A stretch of 64,000 bases of DNA, from the NCBI RefSeq assembly GCF_000526155.1, contig NZ_JAFN01000001.1, positions 488,501 through 552,500 on the forward strand. Direction: 5' to 3'. The DNA comes from Deferrisoma camini S3R1. Its GTDB lineage: Bacteria; Desulfobacterota; Deferrisomatia; Deferrisomatales; Deferrisomataceae. Shown here in pieces: positions 29,937 through 38,114 of this stretch. A program made the translations under genes and the position numbers. Position 1 is the stretch's first letter; each line of letters starts with the position of its first letter. The notes under the pieces are model-generated. The model saw only the letters and a list, made by a program, of their open reading frames with translations, did not search any database and was not told the DNA's origin.

Positions 29937-30884
29937 ATGGGTGAAGTGATCTGGGTGGACGCTCAGGCCATGGGACCGGAGAACTCCGTGGGCCAGAAGA
30001 TTCGCCGACTGGTGCGCGAAGCCGGGGCCCTCCACGGGGTCGACGCCGGAGCCCGGGTCGCCCTCAAGATCAACGCGGCGGAGGAGGGATACGAGTATGG
30101 CCTGCGGCCGGTGTTCCTCCGCACCGTGGCCGAAGCCGCCGCAGAGGTCACGGGCCAGGTCCCCACCCTGTGCGACGGGCTCAAGCTGGTGGACTACTGG
30201 CGCCGGATGTCCGGGAGTTCGTTCATGGACGTGGTGAGCCGAGGGGGCTACTCGTCCGACACCTTGGGGGGGAACTTCGTCATCAACGGGGGGTTCAGCG
30301 GCGACGAGGGCAACATCTACCCATGCGGCGACGCCGATACCGTGCTCGGCGGGGTGGAGGTGGGGGCGGCGGTGTGCCGCTCGGACTGGGTGTGGGTTCT
30401 GGCCCATGTGACCCTCCACCCGCTGTTCGGGTTGTCAGGCGCCCTGGTCAACGGGGGGTTCGAGTGCCTGGTGGGGCGGGAGCGCACCCGGGTCCTCGCC
30501 GGCGTGAACCCGTACGTTTTCAACGGCGTCCGGCCCGACCCCCGGGCCCTCTCGGGGCTTCGGAGGCGGGCATTGGAAGGACACCTGGGTGTGCGCCAGG
30601 CACTAGAAGGCAGGTTGTTCTATGTGAACTACGCCTGGGACGTCACCCCACAGCCCGAGTACTTCCCGTTCAGCCAGCCCCCCGTGGGCCCGAGTCAGGG
30701 GTTTCTGGCGTCCCGTGACCCGGTGGCGCTGGACGCCGTCACCTTCGACGTGTTGGCAGAGTCTGCTTTTCCCGGGGGGCGGGCGGCGGTGGAGGGCGCG
30801 CGGGAAGCCGTGGAGGAGTTGTTGTCCCTGGCAGAGGAGCTGGGCCTGGGCAGCCGGACCCACACCCTGAGGCGTCTCTCCTGA
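29937..30884 (+). CDS. DUF362 protein without cysteine cluster
   Basis: 315 residues from ATG 29937. Shares the DUF362 framework with the preceding protein (ARVALKINAAEEGYEYGLRP, LCDGLKLVDYW, GFLASRDPVALDAVTFDV) but lacks its ferredoxin-type cysteines. It is likely a paired partner of the Cys-rich copy 75 bp upstream. Function unknown. Confidence 0.78.
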   Translation: MGEVIWVDAQAMGPENSVGQKIRRLVREAGALHGVDAGARVALKINAAEEGYEYGLRPVFLRTVAEAAAEVTGQVPTLCDGLKLVDYWRRMSGSSFMDVVSRGGYSSDTLGGNFVINGGFSGDEGNIYPCGDADTVLGGVEVGAAVCRSDWVWVLAHVTLHPLFGLSGALVNGGFECLVGRERTRVLAGVNPYVFNGVRPDPRALSGLRRRALEGHLGVRQALEGRLFYVNYAWDVTPQPEYFPFSQPPVGPSQGFLASRDPVALDAVTFDVLAESAFPGGRAAVEGAREAVEELLSLAEELGLGSRTHTLRRLS

Positions 30885-30926
30885 GCTTCGGGGCGAGACC
30901 CGGATCACCTCGACGAGGAGGAAACA

Positions 30927-31883
30927 ATGGACGCGACGCGTAGCGAGTTCCTGGAAATGCAGAGGCGCCAGTTCACGGGTGAGAAAGGGGCCATCGCCGA
31001 GGCGCTCCGGTACGTGCGCTACAAGATCGCTGTTCTGTCGGGCAAGGGGGGGGTGGGCAAGACCGCGGCCACCGTGAACCTCGCTGCCGCGCTCCAGAGC
31101 GCTGGGCACCGGGTGGGGGTGTTCGATGCGGACCTCCACGGGCCGAGCACGCCCAAGATGCTGGGGATCAAGAAGGAGGCCGCGCTCAACGGCGCCTTCT
31201 GGCTCGATCCCGTGGTCACCCCTTCCGGGATCAAGGCCCTGTCGGTGGCGTTGTTCTGGCCCGGGGACATGACCCCAGTGATGTGGCGGGGCCAGGCCAA
31301 GAGCCGGACCATCCGCCAGCTGCTGTCGGCGGCCAAGTGGGGCGGGCTCGACTTCCTCCTGGTCGATCTCCCGCCGGGCACCGGCGACGAGCCCATCGCG
31401 ATCCTCAAATCCATACCCGACCTGGACGGGGTGGTCATCGTGACCACGCCCCAGGAGGTCTCCACCCTCGTGTGCTCCAAGGCCATCAATGCCGCCCTCT
31501 CCCTGGGGGCGAAGGTCCTGGGCCTGATCGAGAACATGAGTGGGTACACGTGCCGGTGCTGCGGCGACACGGTGCACCTGTTCGGCAAGGACAAGGGCCG
31601 GATGCTCGCCCGGATGATGGAGGTTCCGTTCCTTGGATCGATCCCGCTGGATCCGCTGTTCTCCGAGGCGGCCGACTCGGGCGTGCCCATCGTGGATCTG
31701 CACCCCGACAGCCTCACCGCCCGAGCGTTCCGGGAGATCTCCGAGACCTTGTGCCGGGAGCTGCCTCCCAAGGAGGTTCCAGAGGCCCCGCCGGAGGTGA
31801 GCCGGCCGTGCCCCGGCGCGGGTCATCACCACCACGGGCCCGAGTGCGGCCACAGCGGCCATCACCACCATCACCACGGCTAA
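30927..31883 (+). CDS. Mrp/NBP35-like P-loop ATPase with natural His-rich tail
   Basis: 318 residues. Deviant Walker A SGKGGVGKT near 38-46, VFDADLHGPSTPKMLG (switch I), LLVDLPPGTGDEP (Walker B). The usual CxxC metal-binding pair is here a CRCC string near 208-211 (GYTCRCCGDTVHLF). ApbC/Mrp proteins bind and transfer Fe-S clusters. The last 20 residues are an extreme His-rich tail, HHHHGPECGHSG plus six His, which may bind metal. Lies between the DUF362 pair and two small genes, so it may load clusters into the DUF362 protein. Confidence 0.88.
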   Translation: MDATRSEFLEMQRRQFTGEKGAIAEALRYVRYKIAVLSGKGGVGKTAATVNLAAALQSAGHRVGVFDADLHGPSTPKMLGIKKEAALNGAFWLDPVVTPSGIKALSVALFWPGDMTPVMWRGQAKSRTIRQLLSAAKWGGLDFLLVDLPPGTGDEPIAILKSIPDLDGVVIVTTPQEVSTLVCSKAINAALSLGAKVLGLIENMSGYTCRCCGDTVHLFGKDKGRMLARMMEVPFLGSIPLDPLFSEAADSGVPIVDLHPDSLTARAFREISETLCRELPPKEVPEAPPEVSRPCPGAGHHHHGPECGHSGHHHHHHG

Positions 31884-31914
31884 CCCCGATTCCCATGGAA
31901 AGGAGAGAAGAGGA

Positions 31915-32241
31915 ATGTCCCAACAGAAGATGGGAACCCATTACGTCCGCGAGGTGGTCGCCATGTTCCGGGATGCGGCAGCCGACTGCCCCGTTCCCCC
32001 GGTGAGGGAGAAGCTCGCGGCCCTGGCGGACGAGCTCGAGCCGCTGGCCGCGAAGCTGTACTTCAAGACCCAGAAGGGCACCTCGGACATGGAGAAGATC
32101 GTGGCCGACATGGGCGATCTGAAGGCAGCCCTGGCCGGGTGCGCAGACGAGGCCGCGGCCATGGCCCTGTGCGAGCCGATCTTCACGAAGCTCGAGAAGA
32201 TCGTCCATCACGTGAAGACCATGAAGGTCCGCATGACCTGA
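31915..32241 (+). CDS. Hypothetical helical protein, 108 aa
   Basis: Not recognised. Ribosome site AGGAGAGAAGAGG precedes ATG 31915. Predicted all-helical (VREKLAALADELEPLAAKLY, then MALCEPIFTKLEKIVHHVKT) with cysteines at about 25, 76 and 86. Lies 31 bp after the Mrp-like gene and 10 bp before another small helical protein, so all three probably act together. Confidence 0.7.
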   Translation: MSQQKMGTHYVREVVAMFRDAAADCPVPPVREKLAALADELEPLAAKLYFKTQKGTSDMEKIVADMGDLKAALAGCADEAAAMALCEPIFTKLEKIVHHVKTMKVRMT

Positions 32242-32251
32242 GGAGGCAGCC

Positions 32252-32614
32252 ATGGATCTGGACGGGGCCGACCGCAGGATGATCGAGGAGGTGATGCTGG
32301 CGGGGCTTCGGGCCGCGGTGCTTCTGCGGGGGGTGATGCTCCAGAAGGTGGACCGGGAGACCCTGGAGTGGGGGCTGGCCGAGCTGCGCGCCGGGGAGCT
32401 CCTGGAGCGCCACCTGTCCCGTCTGGTGGAGAATCCCGAGTGGGTGGACCTGCTCAACATCCTCCACCTGCTCTACAGCCTGGAGGGACAGCTCGACTAC
32501 CAGGTCCGGGAGTACGGGATGGACTCCCTCAAGGACGACCTGCAGGAGATCAACGCGAGCCTCCACCGGATCGGCGAGCTCTTCGACCTGCCTGCCACGC
32601 GCCAGGCGGTGTGA
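32252..32614 (+). CDS. Hypothetical helical protein, 120 aa
   Basis: Not recognised. ATG 32252 with GAGGAG upstream. Starts MDLDGADRRMIEEVMLAG and is Leu/Glu-rich and helical (WGLAELRAGELLERHLSRL). No cysteine or motif points to a function. Sandwiched between the DUF362/Mrp group and the mycofactocin genes, in the same direction. Confidence 0.7.
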   Translation: MDLDGADRRMIEEVMLAGLRAAVLLRGVMLQKVDRETLEWGLAELRAGELLERHLSRLVENPEWVDLLNILHLLYSLEGQLDYQVREYGMDSLKDDLQEINASLHRIGELFDLPATRQAV

Positions 32615-32663
32615 CCGCGGGCGGTTCCGGCGAGAGGCTCGATCCACACCAGAGGAGAACACC

Positions 32664-33473
32664 ATGAAGCTCAAGGATCAGGTCGCCATCGTGACCGGGG
32701 GCGCCCGAGGCAACGGGCTGGCCATTGCCAAGGCCCTGGCGGGCGAGGGGTGCCACGTGGTCGCGGCGGACATCTGCCGGGACATCGAGACGGTGCCCTA
32801 CCCACTGGCCACCCCAGAGACCCTTGGAGAGGCGGTGAGAGAGATCGAGGCCTATGGGGTGAGATCGCTGGGAATCGAGTGTGACGTGCGCTCCGCGGCG
32901 GCGGTGAAGGCGATGGTGGAGAGGGTGAAGGAGGAGTTCGGGAGGATCGACATCCTGGTGAACAACGCCGGGGTCACGAGCCTCGTGCCGGTGGTGGACA
33001 TGGACGAGGCCACCTGGGACGACACCCTGGACACCCACCTCAAAGGCACGTTCCTGTGCTGCCACTACGTGGTGCCCCACATGATCGAGGCCCACTACGG
33101 TAAGGTGGTCTCCATCTCCAGCGTGGGGGGGCAGCGGGGCTTCGGCATGGGCGCCCACTACTGTGCTGCCAAACACGGCATCCTGGGGTTCACCAAGAGC
33201 CTGGCCATGGAGGTGGCCGACCACAACATCAATGTCAACGCCGTGTGCCCCGGCACCGTGTGGACCGCCATGATGCAGGGCCTGGCCGAGTACTTCGGCA
33301 TGGAGCAGGACGAGGCCAAGGAGCAGTTCTGCGAGGGTCACCTGTTCAAGGACCGGGAGATCACCCCGGAGGACGTGGCCCAGGCCGTGCTGTGGCTGTG
33401 CCTGCCCGAGAGCCGGTGCGTCACCGGGAACATGATCACCGTGGACTCGGGGTGGACCGCGGCAGCCGGCTAG
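32664..33473 (+). CDS. Mycofactocin-coupled SDR-family oxidoreductase
   Basis: 269 residues. Rossmann start VAIVTGGARGNGLAIAKALA, then NNAG and a catalytic Ser/Tyr/Lys triad (SISSV; HYCAAKHG near 168-172). After beta-strand 2 it has the extra segment DICRDIETVPYPLATPETL that marks SDRs whose nicotinamide is held tightly and re-oxidised by mycofactocin. It lies just upstream of mftA, which supports this. Likely oxidises an alcohol to a ketone or aldehyde; substrate unknown. Confidence 0.85.
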   Translation: MKLKDQVAIVTGGARGNGLAIAKALAGEGCHVVAADICRDIETVPYPLATPETLGEAVREIEAYGVRSLGIECDVRSAAAVKAMVERVKEEFGRIDILVNNAGVTSLVPVVDMDEATWDDTLDTHLKGTFLCCHYVVPHMIEAHYGKVVSISSVGGQRGFGMGAHYCAAKHGILGFTKSLAMEVADHNINVNAVCPGTVWTAMMQGLAEYFGMEQDEAKEQFCEGHLFKDREITPEDVAQAVLWLCLPESRCVTGNMITVDSGWTAAAG

Positions 33474-33514
33474 AGAGTAGAAACTAGAGACTAGAGACTA
33501 GAGACTAGAAAAAA
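33471..33514. repeat. 7-bp tandem repeat (TAGAGAC type)
   Basis: About five units of TAGAGAC/TAGAAAC begin at the TAG stop of the SDR gene. The same repeat follows the mftA stop at 33785-33819, so the 42-codon precursor gene is flanked by copies. Confidence 0.8.
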
Positions 33515-33591
33515 ACGGGAGGAGCAGACGTCCGGAGGCGGTCTTGCGCAGGGAATGCTGGCATTGAGGATGGCATGAAGGGAGCTCTTGA

Positions 33592-33641
33592 CGTCCCAGC
33601 CTCCCAACGTCCCAGCCTTCTAGCCTTCCAACTTTCCAGCA
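33592..33641. repeat. 8-bp tandem repeat upstream of mftA
   Basis: Six octamers in register: CGTCCCAG, CCTCCCAA, CGTCCCAG, CCTTCTAG, CCTTCCAA, CTTTCCAG. The reverse complement (CTGGAAGG-type) recurs at 56509 and 61086. Confidence 0.8.
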
Positions 33642-33658
33642 CCGAAAAGGAGCAAACC

Positions 33659-33787
33659 ATGGAAGAGATCCTGAAGACCCCGGAACCCATGGTGGTCCAC
33701 GATGAGACGCACGCCGAGGAGCCCGAGATCCTGGAGGAGATCGAGGTGGAGGAGCTCGCGATCGACGGGATCTGCGGGGTCTACTAG
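33659..33787 (+). CDS. mftA: Mycofactocin precursor peptide MftA
   Basis: 42 residues from ATG 33659 (AAGGAG 7-8 bp upstream). An acidic leader (EEPEILEEIEVEEL) ends in the invariant core IDGICGVY. In characterised systems MftC decarboxylates the C-terminal Tyr and cross-links it to Val, after which the Val-Tyr dipeptide becomes the redox cofactor. Longer frames starting at 33575 only read through the octamer repeat. Flanked by heptamer repeats and followed at once by mftB and mftC. Confidence 0.93.
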   Translation: MEEILKTPEPMVVHDETHAEEPEILEEIEVEELAIDGICGVY

Positions 33788-33819
33788 AGACCAGAGACTA
33801 GAAACTAGAGACTAGAAAA
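33785..33819. repeat. 7-bp tandem repeat (TAGAGAC type) after mftA
   Basis: About five degenerate units (TAGAGAC, CAGAGAC, TAGAAAC, TAGAGAC, TAGAAAA) starting with the TAG stop codon of mftA. Almost identical to the array following the SDR gene. Confidence 0.8.
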
Positions 33820-33834
33820 ACGGAGGGAGCCGCA

Positions 33835-34092
33835 GTGGAGACGAGGTGCCACGTTCTTCACCCCTCCTGCCGGGTGCGGCAGGAGGCCTTCGGGCTCCTG
33901 TTCTACGACATGCGGGGCCCCCGGCTCCTGTTCGCCCGCACGGGGGACCTGCTCGACGCGGGCGTCATCGCCCGGGGCCTCCCGGTGGAGCAGGCCCTGC
34001 GGGCCCGGGACCCGTCGTCGCGCGCCGCTGCCGAACGGCTGATCCTCCATCTCGTGGAGAAGGGGTTTCTTCGTGAGCAACCGGTTTGTTGA
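33835..34092 (+). CDS. mftB: Mycofactocin precursor-binding protein MftB
   Basis: 85 residues from GTG 33835 (GGAGGGAG 5 bp upstream). PqqD-like RRE winged helix: HPSCRVRQEAFGLLFYDMRGPRLLFARTG, then LILHLVEKGFL. In the pathway it binds the MftA leader and presents it to MftC. Overlaps mftC by 20 bp. Confidence 0.9.
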   Translation: METRCHVLHPSCRVRQEAFGLLFYDMRGPRLLFARTGDLLDAGVIARGLPVEQALRARDPSSRAAAERLILHLVEKGFLREQPVC

Positions 34093-35128
34093 GGCCGGCC
34101 TCTCGGCCCCGGTGAACGTGACCTGGGAGGTCACCCTGGCGTGCAACCTGCGGTGCCGCCACTGCCTGTCGGCGGCCGGCCCGCCCGCCCCCCGGGAGCT
34201 GACCACCCAAGAGGCGCTGCGCCTCGTCGGGGAGCTCCACCGGATGGGGGTGTTCCAGGTGAACTTCGGGGGGGGCGAGCCGTTCCTGCGGCCCGACTTC
34301 GAGGACATCCTGGCCGCGTGCCACGGCCGGGGCATCGTGACCTGTATCTCCACCAACGGCACCCTGCTCGACGCTGCCCGCGTAGAGCGGCTCGCCCGGA
34401 GCGGGATGGTGGCGGTCCAGGTGAGCCTGGACGGGGCCCGCCGCCGGACCTGCGACGCCATCCGGGGGGAGGGCACCTACGACCGGGCCCTGGAGGCCCT
34501 TCGGCTCCTGGCGGCGAGCCCGATCCCCACCAGCATCAACGCCGTGCTCACCTCGGCCAACGCCCGCGAGATCCCCGAGCTCCACGACCTGGCCGGGGCC
34601 CTGGGGGTGTCGCTGCGGGTGAGTCGGTTCCGGCCCTCGGGCCGGGGCGCCGGTGCGTGGGACGAGCTCCGGCCCGACCCGGCCCAGCTGGTGGCGTTCG
34701 GCGCGTGGCTCGCCGCCCGGGGCGACGTGCGCACCGGCGACAGCTTCTTCTCCCTCACGCCCCAGGAGCGCATGGGCCTGGGCCTGAACCTGTGCGGGGC
34801 GGCCAAGCTCACCTGCTGCGTCGGGCCGGAAGGCGAGGTCTACCCCTGCGCCTTCCTCCAGATGCCCGAGTTCCGGGCCGGGTCGGTGCGGGAGGAGCCC
34901 TTCGCCGGGATCTGGGAGGGCTCCCGGGTGTTCCGGGCCCTGCGGCGGCTTCGCATCCGCTCGTGCGAGTCGTGCCACCGGTTCGACCGGTGCCACGGCG
35001 GGTGCCCGGCGGTGGCGTACCACTTGGGCCGGGACCTGGGCCGGGGCGACCCGGAGTGCCTGGAGCGGTGCGTCAGCGCTGTGGCCGCCGGCGGGCCCGG
35101 CCGGGCCCGCGAGGAGCTGGGACCATGA
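34073..35128 (+). CDS. mftC: Mycofactocin radical SAM maturase MftC
   Basis: 351 residues from GTG 34073, inside the end of mftB. Radical SAM cluster motif C24-x3-C28-x2-C31 (TLACNLRCRHC), SAM loop GGGEPFLRPD, and a SPASM domain with auxiliary-cluster cysteines (LTCCVGPEGEVYPC and CESCHRFDRCHGGCP). Carries out oxidative decarboxylation and Val-Tyr ring closure on MftA. The ATGA overlap with the next gene shows tight translational coupling. Confidence 0.93.
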   Translation: MSNRFVEAGLSAPVNVTWEVTLACNLRCRHCLSAAGPPAPRELTTQEALRLVGELHRMGVFQVNFGGGEPFLRPDFEDILAACHGRGIVTCISTNGTLLDAARVERLARSGMVAVQVSLDGARRRTCDAIRGEGTYDRALEALRLLAASPIPTSINAVLTSANAREIPELHDLAGALGVSLRVSRFRPSGRGAGAWDELRPDPAQLVAFGAWLAARGDVRTGDSFFSLTPQERMGLGLNLCGAAKLTCCVGPEGEVYPCAFLQMPEFRAGSVREEPFAGIWEGSRVFRALRRLRIRSCESCHRFDRCHGGCPAVAYHLGRDLGRGDPECLERCVSAVAAGGPGRAREELGP

Positions 35129-37086
35129 CCTTCAAGCACCTGTTCTCGCCCCTGAAGATCGGGAAGGTGGAGGTGAGGAACCGCATCTCTTTCCAGCCCC
35201 ACCTCACCAACTTCGCCGTGGACTGCCTGCCCACCGAGCGCCACATGCACTACTGGGGCGAGCGGGCCCGGGGAGGGGTGGGGCTCATCATCACCGAGGA
35301 GATGAGCGTCCACCCCACCGACCGGGCCTACGAGAAGCTCGTGGAGGTGTTCCATCCCGAGGTGATCCCCCGCTTCCGCCGGATCACCGACCGGGTGCAC
35401 GAGTTCGAGGCCAGGATCTTCGCCCAGCTCAACCACAACGGCCAGCAGTGCGACGGCACGATCTCCAGGCTCCCGGTCTGGGCCCCGAGCCCCGTGCCGG
35501 ACGTGCTGTTCCGGGAGACTCCCAAGGAGATGGAGCCCGAGGACATCGAGGAGGTGGCCCGGTACTTCGGCCGGTGCGCCGTGCACGTGCGGGAAGGGGG
35601 GTTCGACGGGGTGGAGCTCCAGTTCGGCCACTCCAGCCTGGCGCGCCAGTTCCTGAGCCCGCTCACGAATTTTCGCACCGACGAGTTCGGCGGGAGCCTC
35701 GAAAATCGCATGCGCGCGCCCCTCATGTTCATCGAGGCTGTGCGCCGGGCCGTGGGGGACGACTACACCGTGGGCATCCGGCTGTGCGCCGACGAGATGA
35801 TCCCCGGGGGGCTCGACCTCGCCCAGGTCCAGGAGATCGCCCGGAGGTTCGAAGCCACGGGGCTCATCGACTTCATGGACCTGTCCATCGCCACCTTCTA
35901 CAACCTGTACCTGGTGGAGGGGTCGATGCACACCCCCCTCGGGTACACGGTCCCCCTGGCCGCGGGCGTCCGGGAGAGCGTGAAGCTCCCGGTGTTCTGT
36001 ACGGGCCGGATCAACGACCCGGTCATGGCCGAGAAGGTGCTGGCCGCCGGCCAGGCCGACATGATCGGCATGTGCCGGGCCCTGATCTGCGACCCGTTCC
36101 TCCCGAAGAAGGCCGAGGAGGGGCGCATGGAGGAGATCCGCTACTGCGTGGCCGACAACCAGGGGTGCATCGGCCGGATGGGGGTGAACAAGCTCCTGGG
36201 GTGCATCCAGAACCCGGCCGTGGGCCTCGAGGCCCGGTGGGGCGAGGGGAGCCTCCGGCCCGCCGCGGTGAAGAAGCGGGTGATGGTGGTGGGGGGCGGC
36301 CCGGCCGGGATGTGGGCGGCCAAGATGGCCGCGCTCCGGGGCCACCGGGTGGACCTGTACGAGCGGGGCGACGAGCTCGGGGGCCAGGTCCTGATCGCCA
36401 TGAAGGGCGCGGGCCGGGACGAGTTCGGGGTGATCGCCCGCAACGAGAAGGCCCAGCTCGACCGGCTCGGGGTCACCGTGCACCTGGGGGTGGAGGTGAC
36501 CGAGGCCATGGTGTTGGAGCAGGCCCCCGACGCGGTGATCGTGGCCACCGGGAGCGTGCCCAAGGCCCACCCCGTGGCCGGCGCGGACGGCCCGGCCGTG
36601 TTCAACGTGTGGCAGGTGCTCCAGGGGGAGGCCGAGGTGGGCCAGAGCGTGTGTCTCATCGACTACGACGGCCACCACCGGGCCACCTCCACGGCGGAGC
36701 ACCTGGCGGACCGGGGGGTCAAGGTGCACATCATCACCTCGAGTCTGTTCGTGGGCGCCGAGCTGGGGCCGCTCCAGGACCTGTACCTCACCCGCCAGCG
36801 GCTCCTCCAGAAGGGGGTGACCTTCACCCCGGACATCGCGGTGATGGAGGTCACGGGGGAGGCCGGCGACAAGCGGGTCAAGGGCTTCAACGTGTACTCC
36901 AACGAGTGGGGAGAGTGGGGGCCCTACGACTCCCTGGTGCTCGCCATGGGCCAGGAGGTGGACGACCGCCTGTACAAGGCCCTCAAGGGCAAGGTGAAGG
37001 AGCTCCACCGGATCGGCGACTGCGTGGCCCCCCGCAAGGTGGACATGGCCATCTGGGAGGGCCACAAGGTGGGGAGGGAGATCTGA
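35125..37086 (+). CDS. FadH/OYE-family NADH:flavin oxidoreductase of the mycofactocin locus
   Basis: 653 residues. Residues 1-360 are an old-yellow-enzyme TIM barrel (FSPLKIGKVEVRNRI, GHSSLARQFLSPLTNFRTD, GRINDPVMAEKVL). Then come 4Fe-4S cysteines (CVADNQGCIGRMG, GCIQNPAVG) and, from about 388, an FAD/NAD-binding module (VMVVGGGPAGMWAAKMAALRG). This is the 2,4-dienoyl-CoA reductase/trimethylamine dehydrogenase architecture. Relatives are regularly found in mycofactocin clusters. It overlaps mftC at ATGA and the ETF alpha gene at TGATG, so it likely passes electrons to the ETF. Confidence 0.88.
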   Translation: MTFKHLFSPLKIGKVEVRNRISFQPHLTNFAVDCLPTERHMHYWGERARGGVGLIITEEMSVHPTDRAYEKLVEVFHPEVIPRFRRITDRVHEFEARIFAQLNHNGQQCDGTISRLPVWAPSPVPDVLFRETPKEMEPEDIEEVARYFGRCAVHVREGGFDGVELQFGHSSLARQFLSPLTNFRTDEFGGSLENRMRAPLMFIEAVRRAVGDDYTVGIRLCADEMIPGGLDLAQVQEIARRFEATGLIDFMDLSIATFYNLYLVEGSMHTPLGYTVPLAAGVRESVKLPVFCTGRINDPVMAEKVLAAGQADMIGMCRALICDPFLPKKAEEGRMEEIRYCVADNQGCIGRMGVNKLLGCIQNPAVGLEARWGEGSLRPAAVKKRVMVVGGGPAGMWAAKMAALRGHRVDLYERGDELGGQVLIAMKGAGRDEFGVIARNEKAQLDRLGVTVHLGVEVTEAMVLEQAPDAVIVATGSVPKAHPVAGADGPAVFNVWQVLQGEAEVGQSVCLIDYDGHHRATSTAEHLADRGVKVHIITSSLFVGAELGPLQDLYLTRQRLLQKGVTFTPDIAVMEVTGEAGDKRVKGFNVYSNEWGEWGPYDSLVLAMGQEVDDRLYKALKGKVKELHRIGDCVAPRKVDMAIWEGHKVGREI

Positions 37087-38114
37087 TGCCCCCGGCCCGC
37101 GAGGACCTCCTGGTGATTGTGACCCCCGGGGAGGACGGGCTCGGGGACACGGCCAAGGGGATGCTCACCCTGGGGCGCCGGGCGGCCGCGCGCCTGGGGC
37201 TCGCCTGGGCGGCTGCGGTGCTCGCCGACGGCGAGGACCCGGAGCTGCCGGAGGCCGCCCTGGAGACCCTGGCGGACCACGGCGTCCCCGGGGTCCTGGT
37301 GATCCGGGCCGGCCGGCCCCTGGGGGACTTCCCCGAGGCCCGGGCCGAGGCCCTGGCCGGGGCGGCCCGGGCCCGGGCCGCTCGGCTCGTGCTGATGGCC
37401 CACGACAGCGCGGGGGCCTCCCTGGCCCCGCGGGTGGCCGCGGCCCTGGGCGGGGCCGTCCTCACCGAGTGCGTCGCGGTGGAGCCGGGGGACGGGGGGG
37501 TGCGGGTCTCCCGCAGGGCCCTGGGGGACCGGCTGGCCGAGACCTTCCTGTGGGACCGGGCCTCCCCCCTGGTGCTCACGGTGCACCAGGGGTGCCTGAG
37601 CCCGGTGCCCCCGGCCGGGCCGCCGGGGGGCCGCCCGGTCGTGGAGGCCGTGGAGGTGCCGGTGCCCGACGGGGCGTTCCGGTCCCGGGTGGTGGAGCGC
37701 ATCCCCCCGGATCCGCGCACCGTGGACGTGTCGGAGGCCGAGGTCATCTTCTGTGCGGGCAAGGGGTTCGACCGGGAGAGCTTCGAGCGGTTCCGGGAGC
37801 TCGCCGGGCTCCTGAACGCGAGCCTCGGGGTGACCCGCCCGGTGTACGACCTGGGGTGGGCCGGGTTCGAGCGCATGATCGGGCAGACCGGGAAGACCGT
37901 GGCACCCCGGCTGTACCTGGGGGTGGGCATCTCGGGGTCCATGCACCACGTGGGGGGCATCCGGGACGCCCGGCGGATCGTGTGCCTGAACATCGACCCC
38001 CGGGCCCCCATGTTCGCCGCGTCCGACGAGGGGTTCGTGGGGGACCTGCGCGAGGTGATCCCGCTGCTCCTCGACCGGGTCCGGGCCCGGACGGCCGGGG
38101 GAGGTGCCCCGTGA
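37086..38114 (+). CDS. Electron-transfer flavoprotein alpha subunit (mycofactocin-associated)
   Basis: 342 residues. C-terminal FAD domain is typical: VIFCAGKGFD, GVTRPVYDLGW, QTGKTVAPRLYLGVGISG, IRDARRIVCLNIDPRAPMF. N-terminal half is diverged. Overlaps both neighbours by 1-4 bp. Its beta partner is not adjacent but lies beyond the repeat array, at 40982. Confidence 0.9.
   Translation: MPPAREDLLVIVTPGEDGLGDTAKGMLTLGRRAAARLGLAWAAAVLADGEDPELPEAALETLADHGVPGVLVIRAGRPLGDFPEARAEALAGAARARAARLVLMAHDSAGASLAPRVAAALGGAVLTECVAVEPGDGGVRVSRRALGDRLAETFLWDRASPLVLTVHQGCLSPVPPAGPPGGRPVVEAVEVPVPDGAFRSRVVERIPPDPRTVDVSEAEVIFCAGKGFDRESFERFRELAGLLNASLGVTRPVYDLGWAGFERMIGQTGKTVAPRLYLGVGISGSMHHVGGIRDARRIVCLNIDPRAPMFAASDEGFVGDLREVIPLLLDRVRARTAGGGAP

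Noticed and set aside
31814..31880. Six-His tail as a cloning-vector artefact
   Set aside because: The tail is part of a longer His-rich natural sequence (HHHHGPECGHSG) and is followed by native spacing to the next gene and no vector sequence.
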